Positions 43,201 to 53,565 of a DNA stretch of 64,000 nucleotides are shown in pieces. Position numbers and translations under genes: made by a program. Where the stretch lies: assembly GCA_036346375.1 (NCBI GenBank), contig CM070501.1:30276539-30340538 (forward strand), given 5' to 3'. A model generated the notes under the pieces. It had not been told where the DNA came from. It saw only the letters and a list, made by a program, of their open reading frames with translations, and made no database searches. The stretch comes from Guadua angustifolia (taxonomy: Eukaryota > Streptophyta > Magnoliopsida > Poales > Poaceae). Within the stretch, counting starts at the first letter, position 1; each line of letters begins with the position of its first letter.

Positions 43201-45359
43201 AACACCGTTTCGAGTGGTCTACGGGCGCGATCCACCTTCACTCCGCTCCTATGTTAAGGGCGAGGCACGATCTCCAGCCGTGGAGACGCAAATGCTGGCC
43301 AGAGATGAATTTTTATCAGAAGTGAGGGATCGGCTTCTCCAAGCTCAGGCATCTGCAAATACTTACAACCGAAACACCACAGAGAGGTGCAGTTTGCGGT
43401 TGACGATTGGAGTGCAGCCGTATTTCTCGGCAGTAAGCTCATTTCCCGCTTCTCTGGCCCTACCAGATCGTCGCACGTATCGGGACAGTAGCATATCGTT
43501 TTCGTCTTCCGCCGGGAGCTCGCATTCATGACGTATTTCATGTTGGCCTTCTTAAGAAGTTTCATGGGACTCCTCCTCAAGAACTGGCGCCTCTACCTCC
43601 TATGGCGCATGGCCGTGCTCTTCAAGTTCCTGATCAAGCTCTGCGTGGTCGTGTGGTGCGTGGTCTCCGACAAGTGCTAATACAATGGAAGGATTCGCCG
43701 CCCGCGCAAGCAACCTGGGAGCATGTCCACCAGTTTCAGCAGTTGTATCCTGATTTCCACCTCGCAGACGAGTTGTTTGTCGACGAGGGGAGATGTCAGG
43801 TTCGGCCACCATTTCACACGTCGTAACCGAACCAGTTAAGATGTCCATTAATGAGTTAGCTTGTATTATTTTCCAAATTGCAGAGTTTTGAGTTGGGTTT
43901 GTTTTAGTGTCCGAATAGAAGTTGGATTGTATTAGCATCCGAATAGGATTGCTATGGTAGTTGGATTGTATTAGCATCCTAATAGGATTGCTAGGGTCAG
44001 AATCGGCTATATAATAAGCCGCCTAGAAAGCAATAAGAAGGCAAGCAGCAGAATACTTTTGTTGCATCTTTTCTCTCGTTCTTCTCTCGCACGGTACTGC
44101 CGTGCGACTAATTCTCGACGGCGCCGCCCCAGCGTCGATCGAGGCTTCCAACCCGACGTATTGCACACCAATACAACCTTCGTAGCTGCGCACGCAACAG
44201 GTGGCCACATGTAAGAGGCATATACAATTTTAATGTTCTTATTTTTCAAGTAAAATGTTATGCTCTTTATTGTGACATTCTTCAAGTAAATTGCTCGAGT
44301 ATATATGCAATGCTATTTCTTTCACTATTTTTATTGAAATTTTGTTTTTTTTTACAAGATTGGGCAAGTCTCAGAAGTGCTGAAAGCTCAAGGTGCTCAA
44401 CTTATTATCCCAGTTGCTCTGCTACATGCTGCTGCATTTGCTCTTGGGTATTGGTTGTCAAAATTATCTTCTTTTGGGGAATCAACTTCTCGAACTATCT
44501 CAATTGAGTGTGGGATGCAGGTAAAGAAATATTGCAATGCTCATATTTAGTTTGTTCTTATCTAACCATAGGAATTTGTATGGTCTTTAATAACTTAATG
44601 GTTCCTATTCGTTGTTCTGGATGTTAGAAAGGTATAATCAAGTCAACAAATCTATTTGATTTAGTCTTTTGTGCAGTTGTTGTTGAGCAGTGGTTTCTCA
44701 TGATGTATTTCTTGCATAATTTATTGACTTTTTGCAGCATTTTTTTGCTGCCTAATCGTGCAAACATGTTATCATGTGCAATCGTGGTGGATATTAGAAG
44801 GCCTAAGTATGAATCTGTCTAGGTTTAAATTATTAATACCCTGCTCTATGAAGTGAGCTAGTTGACAACAGTGGCTCTTAATGTCGATGATAGTACAAGT
44901 AGTAGTTTGCAAAGCATGAAAACATGCCCTAGCTGGAAGTTTTTACCATTTTAATACTAAAAGCGAAGTTTACAGCTATTCTGAACATATTTTTTCCTTT
45001 CATGGAGTATTGTAAATTTTAATACCCTTTGTGCTTAACAATCTCATTCTTGATGTTTCCACTTTCCAGAGTTCTGCGCTTGGATTTTTACTTGCCCAAA
45101 AGCACTTTACGAATCCACTTGTTGCTGTTCCTTCTGCTGTCAGTGTCGTGTGCATGGCTGTAGGTTTCCTTGTTTTCTTCCCCTAGCACTATAAATATGT
45201 ACCTCATTATTTTGCAGTCACTATTCATATGTTGCCTGGTGGCTCATGTAAATATCTAAGTGTTTTTTTTTTCCATAACAGCTTGGCGGGAGTGCTCTTG
45301 CAGTTTTCTGGAGAAACAGAGGGCTTCCAGCAAATGACAAAGATGATTTCAAGGAGTGA
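34257..45359 (+). CDS. BASS1: Plastid sodium/metabolite cotransporter BASS1, 13 exons, 418 aa
   Basis: A bile-acid:Na+ symporter (SBF) family carrier of the plastid envelope. Exons, all GT-AG: 34257-34365, 34454-34568, 35780-35903, 36030-36071, 36167-36280, 36409-36471, 37436-37563, 38316-38397, 38489-38540, 38632-38729, 44359-44520, 45070-45159, 45282-45359. They total 1257 nt and close in frame with no internal stop. Residues 1 to about 90 are rich in Ala, Pro and Arg, a likely chloroplast transit peptide. The membrane domain follows with [40 protein letters not shown] and a motif-rich C-terminal half ending [33 protein letters not shown] favours BASS1 over the BASS2 pyruvate carrier. The start at 34257 is chosen for its UTR-like flank; the in-frame ATG at 34086 would add 57 residues. 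Intron 10 (38730-44358) holds a Gypsy element. Its substrate is not settled by sequence. Confidence 0.93.
38941..39344 (+). mobile_element. 5' LTR of the intronic Gypsy element
   Basis: A 404-bp LTR with TGTCAGG...CGCAACA ends. U3 contains two tandem copies of a 39-bp unit (39067-39105 and 39106-39144, AGTTGGATTGTATTAGCATC). A TATA-type GGCTATATAATAAGCC lies at about 39153-39168. It matches the 3' LTR over the first ~285 bp and the last ~75 bp, but differs at about a dozen positions between roughly 39226 and 39288. Confidence 0.95.
39347..39358 (+). promoter_or_regulatory. Primer-binding site of Gypsy element
   Basis: TTGGTATCAGAG begins two bases after the LTR and is complementary to the 3' end of initiator tRNA-Met. 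The usual following C is A here. Confidence 0.85.
39377..43782 (+). pseudogene. Gypsy gag-pol polyprotein, several frameshifts
   Basis: Gag starts MTNGDGDHPEDH (39377) and includes a retrotrans_gag region (WEFPIYEGGDDPIFWLNTCE, RTAAYHLRGEAQQWY). A frameshift at about 40065-40085 moves reading to the next frame (EFESFLPRANLRHDQK). A CYNCDDKYAPGHVC knuckle and protease DSGSNHNFI (about 40660) follow. RT has VDYRALNDKTIKDKFPIP and catalytic FFDD at 41588-41599, but is broken by indels near 41405-41470 and again between about 41740 and 42030. RNase H and integrase follow intact: HHCC zinc finger (about 42595-42710) and a DDE core with TDRDVVF and YHPQSDGQSE. The C-terminal chromo-like segment (QVLIQWKDSPPAQATWEHVH, 43670-43780) is in a third frame. 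It cannot encode a working pol. Confidence 0.92.
43783..43793 (+). promoter_or_regulatory. Polypurine tract of Gypsy element
   Basis: The purine run GAGGGGAGA, within CGAGGGGAGA, abuts the TGTCAGG start of the 3' LTR. This is the standard plus-strand primer position. Confidence 0.8.
43794..44199 (+). mobile_element. 3' LTR of the intronic Gypsy element
   Basis: A 406-bp LTR, the partner of 38941-39344. It starts immediately after the polypurine tract and ends next to the second GGTGG target copy. U3, including the tandem 39-bp repeat, appears identical to the 5' LTR. As the downstream copy it could start transcription into BASS1 intron 10 in sense. Confidence 0.95.
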
Positions 45360-45640
45360 AACAACCGAAAGCTCCAGCTTCTAGTTGTCACCTACTGTTG
45401 GTTTTAGTTGAGTGCAATCACATCGGAGCATTTTTCATGTTCCCATATTTTAGGTATGGATAACAGGATAGGGAAGCCTATTCTAGCTTAGTTGATTATG
45501 AATAGGACTTGTTATATTTTAGGTACGGTTTTGCACTCTTGTTAGGTTTGTTCTGTTGTATTGTCATCTTCCAAATAAGCTGCTTCCCGGCAAAGCAGAC
45601 AGTTTATTTTATATACACGTTGTCATGTAATCCATCTACG
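45360..45640 (+). other. BASS1 3' UTR region
   Basis: Sequence after the TGA at 45357-45359 shows GAATAGGACTTG and TTCCAAATAAGC words that could serve as plant polyadenylation elements. The exact cleavage site cannot be read from sequence alone. Confidence 0.4.
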
Positions 45641-47395
45641 TGATACGGGGGGTGAGTAAATTATTTTCCAAAAACTACTTCGTTCCACTCAATTAATTGA
45701 TATGGCAAGTAACGTTTTGATTTTACTATGTTCTTGTTGAATATAAGGTTTCCAGTTTTGATCTATTTTTGGAGTAAGGTTTTGCAAGTTTATATATGTT
45801 CAATCGCTGTGCGAAAGCCTACATCCATATGTCCAGTGGCCTCGTATTTTCACTGGGTCAGCTGGAACAAAATGCCTGAGTGAACCTCTCACAGGAAACC
45901 AACACGGGCAAATCAGTACCGCTCAGATTCCCTGCTTTAGTGGTCTATTCCAATTTTCATGACATGTAGCCCTGTTTATCTGTTCAAATTCATTCTGATG
46001 TCCGGAAATCTTGTTCTTTTAACACTTGACATTTCGATATGAAGGCAGTGGAGACGTTCATGTAAAACCAGTGACAAGAAATGCAAGCTTTTTATTTACA
46101 CTGCAGCATCGGGATAGCTCCTGTGCATCTGACGTCCTCACTGCTTACTGCGCAAGCACGCAAGCATTGAATAGAACTGCTACGGTGCAGCGTCGTCAAG
46201 CGTTGACACATGAGGTCACTGGCAATTGTACAAACGTACATGAGGTCATTGGCAACTACATAAAATACATGCACAGTACTGACATACTGACAGGCTCACG
46301 TACCAAGTTGTACGCTAGTGCTCATAGGCATGCAAAACGATGTCAATCAAGTCCATCTCATCTCGATCGATCTCCGGGGAATGACCATCGCGCGACGGAC
46401 AACTCGAGTCTCGAGATGCACACGCGACGCGACCTTAATGGTGCATGGCATGCAGCAGCAGTATGGCTGTGGCGCCTCTTTCTTTCCCTCTGATTTTTAT
46501 GAGAGGATCCAGCTGCTTATCATGGTGGCATCATAAGTTTGGCCGCACTTGCCATGCCCTCACGTCCCGCGCGATCTGCATGCAAGCTGCAACGTCAAAT
46601 CGACACGTATTTTATCTGAACCCTAGGAAGATTGAAGATCCAGCAGGCCTCCTAGCAGAATGGCAATTAAGAATTGCGATGTCCATCTCTACACATTTTG
46701 TATTTTGATCTACACATGCGATTCACGGAGGTAGGTACATACGTGCGGTTTTCTTTTCCACTGATCTCAATGGTGGCGCTGTCTGAACCTTGATCTGCCC
46801 GTCGGGGTTCAGAAGGCCTGAAAATATAGATATAGCACATGGTTGGTCGCCATTGCTGCCAACTGATGCAGGGGACCCGATCCGAATCCCTGCAGCGAGC
46901 GTTAACGGTCCCCAACTAGTACTACCAGCAGATTAACCATCAATTGATACTGGGAGCATCGATGGATCAAAAGAGAGATTTTGAGTGAGCCCTGCCTGCA
47001 CCTTGCTCCTTCCATTTTGCCAGGTTGTGGCGCAGAGAGCGAGAGTAGACGCATGCAATTGAATGGAGGTCCAGGGTAGGGGACGCCTAGCCCCCTCCCA
47101 TCAGGCCATCAAATTAAAGCTTTCCCGTCACGCGTTCCTCGGCGGGAAAAGCTCGTCTCGTGTGTGTGTGGAGATACAGGAAGAGGAGAGAATATCCCGT
47201 GCCGCGAATCCGGCTGTGCGCGTACGTACGACTGTACGAGCGGAGAGGGAGCAACCAGCCAGCGGCCTGAGCTGCCGGTGGTGCGTGCGTGCGTGCGTAT
47301 TCAGTGGAGGAGGCATATATACTCGTATATATACCCTGCGTGTACAAGCGCCGTCGCCTATATGCCCTGCGTGTACAAGCGTTATCGCCTCAGCC
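45641..47395. other. Intergenic, no supported gene
   Basis: There are several open frames up to 155 codons, for example 46026-46493, but none has recognisable motifs, splice structure or repeats. A (GTGC)n-like run, GGTGCGTGCGTGCGTGCG, occurs near 47279-47297, and GGCGG-rich DNA precedes it. The 11-12 bp sequence CCCTGCGTGTACAAGCG appears twice at 47334 and 47364. Confidence 0.4.
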
Positions 47396-48087
47396 TAGAG
47401 GTAGGCACTGGGCCAGACCATTTTAAGTCGGTACGAGACACATCTGATCTAGTTTAATTTATAGCCCGGCACAGAACTATTCTAAATAGGCTGGACCGGT
47501 ACAGTACGGTTGTCCGGACTGTACCAGGCCTGCCAATCGGGCATAATGGGCGCTCGGCCTGGCAAGGCAATCCAAGCCATGCTCGGGCCGGTATAGCCCG
47601 AAACAGTCTTTGCGTGCCTACGTTGTATGTGTGGGTGAGCAAATCAAGAAGTAAAGGAAAAAGACTCTGGATGGACTAGAGAAAAGGAAGCGAATGCATG
47701 TATGTGTTGTATGTGTAGGTGAGCAAATCAAGGAGTAAATGTATGGCTGCATGCATGTGACTGGAAGGAGTAACCGAATCAAAGAAATCGAGAAGAATAA
47801 ACACGATAGGATTTTGTTTCGACCGGAGAAAAAGAAAGTCCTAGACAAATAAAAAAAAGAAATCAATCCATGATCATTTTCTCTTGTAGCAATAGTACAA
47901 TGAACCGGATCTAGACCGGTACGGCACGAAGCGCAAATATGCCGTGCCTGGACTCGTCGAAGGTGAGCCGGGCCAGCCCGGCCGGACAAGACGAGCACGA
48001 TAGACCGTCGCGGTCCGACACGGTTTAGACTCAAAGCACAATAGATCTATACCAAACTGGACTAGTCTGGCACAACGCTCACCTCTA
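47396..48087. mobile_element. Non-autonomous hAT-like element, 692 bp
   Basis: Imperfect 23-bp terminal inverted repeats, TAGAGGTAGGCACTGGGCCA at the left and TAGAGGTGAGCGTTGTGCCA inverted at the right, are flanked by CCTCAGCC (47388-47395) and CCCCCAGCC (48088-48096), near-copies of an 8-bp target duplication. The subterminal regions share GCCCGGC, ACCGGTAC and GGGCCGG words. Internally, GGTGAGCAAATCAA-GAGTAAA is repeated at about 47632 and 47717. No transposase is present. Confidence 0.65.
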
Positions 48088-48391
48088 CCCCCAGCCGCGT
48101 GTGCGATCACCTGTCACGCGACCTCACCGGCCACGCAACGCACGTACGCTGCACCGCTTTGCATGCTCCTGCAGTCCTGCTGCTGCGTGCGTGGACCAGC
48201 AAGGCCGCCCGGCCGGTGGAGGCGACCTGTGTCTGACGCCACGCCTTTCTCCCTCTGCAGCTAGCTCCAACTGCACGTCCGTCCGGTCCCAACGAACGGT
48301 GAATGATTGAGACGATGATGATATCTTTTCTTTTACCTTTTACTCCTGAGAGAGAGAATGCTTCCCGTTCTTTTTTTTAGAGTATCAGTAA
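48088..48391. other. Short intergenic spacer
   Basis: GC-rich sequence between two hAT-type elements. No gene, repeat or RNA feature is recognised. Confidence 0.35.
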
Positions 48392-48780
48392 TAGAGTTAA
48401 CAAAATCGTTCCACGTAAATCGGTTCAGTTTTCAAAAAAACCACCTAAAAACTATAAAAAACTGAAGGATTAAACAAAATTGAAAACCGTTCGGTTTTCA
48501 ATGAAAACCGCGGTTTTCAATGAAAACCGCGGTTTTCATGAAAAATCGTTCGGTTTTTACAAAAAACTAACCTGACCAATTGAATGTTCTTCGAAAACGG
48601 TTTTTGAGCGGTTTTAAAACCGCGGTTTTTTTTCACGAAAAACCGCACACATAAACTTTTTAAAATTTTTTAATTTTTTAAAAATTAGAATGGTCTATCG
48701 AGCGGTTTTAGATCTCGAACTGGAACGGTAAGGTCGAAACCGCGGTTTTCGAGCGATTTTCGCCGGTTTTGTTAACCCTA
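48392..48780. mobile_element. hAT-type MITE rich in CCGCGG palindromes, 389 bp
   Basis: The ends TAGAGTTAACAAAATCG (48392) and, inverted, TAGGGTTAACAAAACCG (ending 48780) are terminal inverted repeats with two mismatches. The flanks ATCAGTAA and ACCAGCAA agree at 6 of 8 bases. The interior has about five copies of the palindrome AAAACCGCGGTTTT in various lengths, which would give strong secondary structure. Confidence 0.7.
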
Positions 48781-49032
48781 ACCAGCAATGCTTACACACA
48801 CACACGGGAGAGCACACGCAAGTAGACAGGGAGTCTGGACTCTGGACAAATCCGTGAACCTCATAAATGTGTAGAAAAAGGTGTGTAACAGCATTTGAAC
48901 CTTGAACGATAGAATTGTACTAGGAATGTTTTCGCGGCGTGATACGTCGCATACGTTATTTTTTCGTAGAAACAATTTTATTTTTTTCGGCGGTGTTTTT
49001 TTAAAATTCATCGAGAAAACGCACAAAACGGT

Positions 49033-49290
49033 TGGAAGGACACAAACGCAACCACGTTTTTTTCGCATCTATCTAGGGTCCTTTCACGAAGGATCCGCGA
49101 TTGCGCTAAATCGAAATGCCCTTTTTCGCAAAAAAATAGCTGGAATGATCAAAATGTAACTACGCTCTTTTTTCGGTATTTATTTAGGATCCTTTCATGA
49201 AAGATTCATGATTTTTCTGAATCAATAGGTCCTTTTCGTAAAAAACAGCAGGAAGGACTTACACGTAATTACGTATTTTGTTAGGGACCT
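49033..49290. repeat. Diverged tandem repeat, ~110-bp unit
   Basis: Two full units and one partial unit (49033-49142, 49143-49252, 49253-49290) share GGAA-GA-CA--ACG-AA-TACG at the start, AGG-TCCTTTCA-GAA-GAT in the middle and CCTTTTTCG-AAAAAA at the end. Divergence is about 30 percent by eye. No coding potential is seen. Confidence 0.6.
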
Positions 49291-51589
49291 AAACGCGAAA
49301 AAAACAAAAAGAGCCAAGCCGGCTCGCGCACGGCTTGGCTCAAAACGCTGAGAACGCGCGAATCATTCGATCTTTATTTAAGGTATTATACCCATAATTG
49401 CAATGACTTATGCAGAAAAAAAGAGGTGCTTAGTGTTGCTGTGCTTTATTGCGTTTATGGTGGGTGAGCGATATGGTGTCTTAAAGACTATCGGAATAGA
49501 GTTACGAGACTAAGGAGAGTATCAGAGGCGTAACAATCAGAATTGGTGCTTTAGCTCCTTTATGCCCCCCTCTTTGCATACGCTACTGCACAACTCTACT
49601 ATCACACCAAGAGACGGTAGTCTCCTTCCCACTCTTGGCAAGTCTCGAGCGGAGGTTTTCAGTGACCAATGGCTTTTTCCATTGTGTTGACACCTCTTCA
49701 CAATCTAATTCACTGCATATATAACTTTGTACATACATATTACAGTGGACGCCTTCTTAAACCCATTACTTAATTAGTCAACTATAACGAACATTTTTAA
49801 CTGACCGATATTTAGGGCACTTTCATCAAGTCTCTACAAACTAGGAAGAAAAACATATAAGCTGTAACCGGCCGGTTATCGGTAGCACTGTAATTAGTAT
49901 TGATATGTTTATTTACCTTTTTTAATTGAGTTAGCTAGTACCCACCATTCATCTATGTTGTTTGGTGTGTTACAAATTCAAGAAAAATGATAATTTTTTA
50001 TTTGAATTGATATATTATAAGTTCCAGCGATACTTAGCCAAGAACCAGACAAATCGGGTGGAACCGGTCAAATTCAAAGTTTAAGCTCAAATTTGATAAT
50101 TGAAATTGTCCCGTAGAATACTGGTTACTGTCAATAACGTATCGACACCGACCAGGGTTCGGCATTTCTCCGTAACCAGCTTTTGAATCCTTGCTCAAAC
50201 TTTATTGACAACCTTTTTAGAGAAGTGGCGTCTTGATTGGCCAGTAGAGTAAGCTACTACAAGTTACCCTAGGTGTTCCGCCCTTGTTTTGAAACACAAT
50301 ATTCTGAATGAAGTGAGAGGATTTTATTTATTTCATGAAGAATTCCTGCAAAAATTCTGTGGGTGAGACATTACGTACAGTGTTCCGCCCCAACTCGAAT
50401 CATGCATGCATACCCGCCCGTTCTACACCAGTCGATCTAGTAGCAATTAAACCGCTGAAGCAAGCAACGTGAGCAGAGTATCTTTTTCATAAGAAGTATA
50501 CTTCCAGCACGGGGGTTACAATTGTAGGCCCTTTTTTGCTTAGTACTTTGTCAAGTTTATTTACCCTTATGTATGACGACATAAGAAGCTCGCCATACCT
50601 CCCAGAAATCCCAGACTCTGTGTCTACCAGTGACCCCATGGCAGCCTTTGATGTCCAGCCCGACCTAACCAAAGTTGAGCTGATCGACCTCCACAAGATT
50701 AAGGTCTTGGTAAGGGTGGCATCCACAAGTTTATGCCTTTGCCAGTAGCTGGATCTCTTCAGAGAGAACACAGACTTCATTGGCCAAGTTTGAGATTCTA
50801 TGGAAGCGGAAGATCCAGGAAGAATAATACATCTAAATATAAACAGCCGGTGAGACTAAAGGCACAGTTTTGACTTTGAGAGATAAAAAATTCCCATAAT
50901 AATTCGTAAACAAATCATAAAAATTCCCACATTAATCCAAAGAAAAGGATAACAACTCGCATTGTTCATTTTGGTAGGGCCTATATTATAACGTTGTAGA
51001 TTAATAAGAGCTTTTGCAGTTGTATTTTGGAGAGAAAGACAAACAGTCCACATCGTTTATTTTTATCGGCCCATATTATAAAATTGTAGATTAATAAGAG
51101 CTGTTGCTGTTATATAACAAATGTAACTATAATTTCAACCGTAGGTACTAGAGTTATATAAAAAACATGTATTTTCATTCTGCTTTCAGTATAGGAGTTG
51201 GCAGTCTTGATATACTCCTACCATTAGATTAGGTTTGGATAGCTTGGATTAGCCACTAAAAGCCACCAACATTTTTCAATATAATTCCAATTAGGTGGAG
51301 ACTCGCGCTAGGCGAATTTGATAGAGCACTTGGTTCAGGGTTGTACATAATTTTTTAGAAGAACAGGTCTTTTTTGCGAAAGGATTTGATCCGATGCTAG
51401 GTGTAATTTTCCAGAAGCACAAGGGCCTCTTCGCAAAATGGCTAGTTAGGAACTACCGGCGAATTTGTGGAACCATGGGGTTCATTTTTCAAAAGAGCCA
51501 TGGGAGGACCTAAACGCAATTTCAAAATTCTCAAGGGACTTTATGCAAATGCAATGACATGGATGCCTCCCTTGGCTGGCAATCTCTTG
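49291..51589. other. Intergenic, repeat-derived, no supported gene
   Basis: AT-rich with scattered transposon-like pieces. 49861-49890 has GTAACCGGCCGGTTATCGGT. 51420-51540 has GGGCCTCTTCGCAAAATGG-type words like those at 49033-49290. A minus-strand region at 50490-50820 reads SNLANEVCVLSEEIQLL in one frame and could be a decayed exon, but I cannot name it. Words AGATTAATAAGAGCT-TTGC occur twice (50997, 51092). Confidence 0.35.
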
Positions 51590-51900
51590 CGCTAAGGATA
51601 GTAAGGTGTCCAAATCTCATTAGCGGCCTCAATGTTGATCACTCAATTGAACTCATCTGTGTTCAAGGCCCAAATAGAGCATTCATCACTTGAGCATTGA
51701 GATGAGAGTTTTACTCTTCTTGATCAACTATAAGTGTGGGATTAAGCTCCATAGCAAAATCTTCATCTACAATTCTCCATATGCTTAGGCTTATGGCCTT
51801 AAGATAAAGGGTCATGTGTATTTTTTAATACGCATAATTGGTGCCATTAAAAAAAGGTGCCTTACCTATCGATACACCCTCACTAACCATGTTTTTCTCT
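51590..51900 (-). pseudogene. Gag fragment of a second Sirevirus-like element
   Basis: Minus-strand translation gives VMNALF, DEFN and INIEAANEIW-type segments, typical of the UBN2/gag capsid region of grass Copia elements, with stops and frameshifts. It lies directly downstream (minus sense) of the primer-binding site at 51928-51942 and its LTR. The rest of the element is missing. Confidence 0.5.
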
Positions 51901-51927
51901 AGACAGTAAAGTCTATAAATAAGAGAC

Positions 51928-51942
51928 CAAGCTCTGATACCA
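51928..51942 (-). promoter_or_regulatory. Primer-binding site of second Sirevirus-like element
   Basis: The minus strand reads TGGTATCAGAGCTTGG, complementary to initiator tRNA-Met, two bases from the LTR end. It matches the arrangement at 8175-8190. Confidence 0.8.
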
Positions 51943-51944
51943 CT

Positions 51945-53565
51945 TATAGGATTAAGGATAACCGACTAGAGGGGGGTGAATAGGAGATTTTAAAATTCTT
52001 TGGCTCTAATTAATAATTAAGCAAATATGACATAATTATCAATTCTATAACAATTTAAAGGCCTAAAAGTGCTAGTTTTGCTAAGTACACTAATAACCTA
52101 AGTCTAGACAATAGCAACAATCTTAGAGAGATAATTAATAACTAGAATCACTAGGAATATAGATTGCACAATTGAAATCACAAAAGACCAAACCACAAAA
52201 AGATGGACACGATGATTTTTCCGTGGTCTCGAAGACTTGTTAATCTTCCCTAATCTACGTTGAGGAAATTTGAACGAATTAAGCCAGCTCCTTGCACAAA
52301 TGAACCTCCCTAGATCACTAGTGGTAGCTCTTCCCCGATCCAAGTAGATGAGCTCCGACCTTCACACCAATACCGGTTCTCTTCACAATCTCCTTTGAAG
52401 AGATCACCAGTTCCACACCTCCAAGTTGTCTAGGAGGCAGCAACCTTCAAGAGAATAGAGCTTCTGCACTTGCTTGAGGTTGATCAAGTGTCTAATGGCT
52501 CAAGAATGCACACTTGAATTTTGCTCTCACCAACTCACAAATGTGAAATGAATGCACAATTGATGATGACAGAGTAGTAAGGGCTCACAAGTATGCAATG
52601 AATGTCTAAGAGTATGCCCTTGCTACAAATGAGAGGGTATTTATAGCCCCAACCACTAATCTAGCCGTTGGGGTTAAAACTCTAAAAAATTCAGTAAACC
52701 CAATACTACTGCCCAAGTAGGACTTGTAGTATCAGCCTCCAACTCAATGGTCGGAATAGTACATTAAATGCAAAGTAACTAGCTGTTGATACAATACTCT
52801 GGTACTATTGCCCATGTAGGATCGGTAGTGTCGGCCTTTTAACCCAAAAAGATGCATTTTGGAACTTCTTTGAAAAATAACTACCACCCTCAGGGACTGG
52901 TACTACCGCAAGTCTAGTAGTATCGCTCCTATATGGGCGGTAGTGCCAGCTACGGCAAAAAGCCCAAAAACAAACCATTCTGTAATATTACCACAAGTCT
53001 GGTAATATTGTTCCTACATGGGCGGTAATGTTGGCCATATTGATTTCACCAGAAAGGTATCGTTCTATAAAATATCTACCGGCTTCAATGGTGGTAGTTA
53101 TCCTTCTGATAGTGGTGGTAGTACCGCTCCTATATGGCCGATAGTGGCGGTAGTTGTACTTGAGTTAGTATTGCTCCTATATGGTCGGTAGTGCCAATTT
53201 TACTTATTTTCAGTGTTTTCAGATGATTCTTTAAGGAATGCTCATAACTAAGTATGAGCATGATTTTCGATCAATTTCAAGCTACTAGCCAAAGGACCCT
53301 CTTAATAGTATGTCACCTATTCTAGCAACCCAATCTTTTGTTCAAACACCAAAGATCGGCAAGAGCTAAAAAAAGATTTTTTATTTTTTATACCTTGACA
53401 TTTAGCTTGACACCTTGATTTTCTTTGTGCTCCATAATTTCAACTCTTTATGTGCAATGTCTAAAATCAACCTATTTTCATAATCTCAAGAGAAATTGTT
53501 AGTCTTTTAATCACGATTGTCATTAATTACCAAAACCAAACTAAATTAGGGGCCTAGATGCTTCA
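51945..53565 (-). mobile_element. LTR of second Sirevirus-like element, ~1.6 kb
   Basis: It starts (plus sense) TATAGGATTAAGGATAACCG, with A in place of G in the expected TG, and shares AGAGGGGGGTGAATAGG with the 8190 LTR. It ends ...GGGGCCTAGATGCTTCA. The middle (52690-53200) has about ten degenerate copies of the GGCGGTAGTACCG word, often as GCTCCTATATGGGCGGTAGT. It lacks the AACACAT hairpins of its relative. Confidence 0.75.

Larger units (their letters stand above)
38941..44199 (+). mobile_element. Gypsy retrotransposon in BASS1 intron 10, 5.26 kb
   Basis: A complete element with two LTRs, tRNA-Met primer-binding site, gag-pol and polypurine tract is flanked by the 5-bp target duplication GGTGG (38936-38940 and 44200-44204). 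It lies in the same orientation as the gene. Domain order gag, protease, RT, RNase H, integrase identifies Ty3/gypsy, and the C-terminal chromo-like domain suggests a chromovirus. The LTRs are almost identical, so the insertion is recent, although the coding region is frameshifted. Confidence 0.95.

Noticed and set aside
46026..46493. 155-codon plus-strand frame
   Set aside because: No recognisable motif, no paralogous repeat and no splice or UTR context. Likely chance.
50487..50820. Possible decayed exon (SNLANEVCVLSEEIQLL)
   Set aside because: The segment looks protein-like, but I cannot name a family, and the adjoining frame is broken. Not enough for a gene call.
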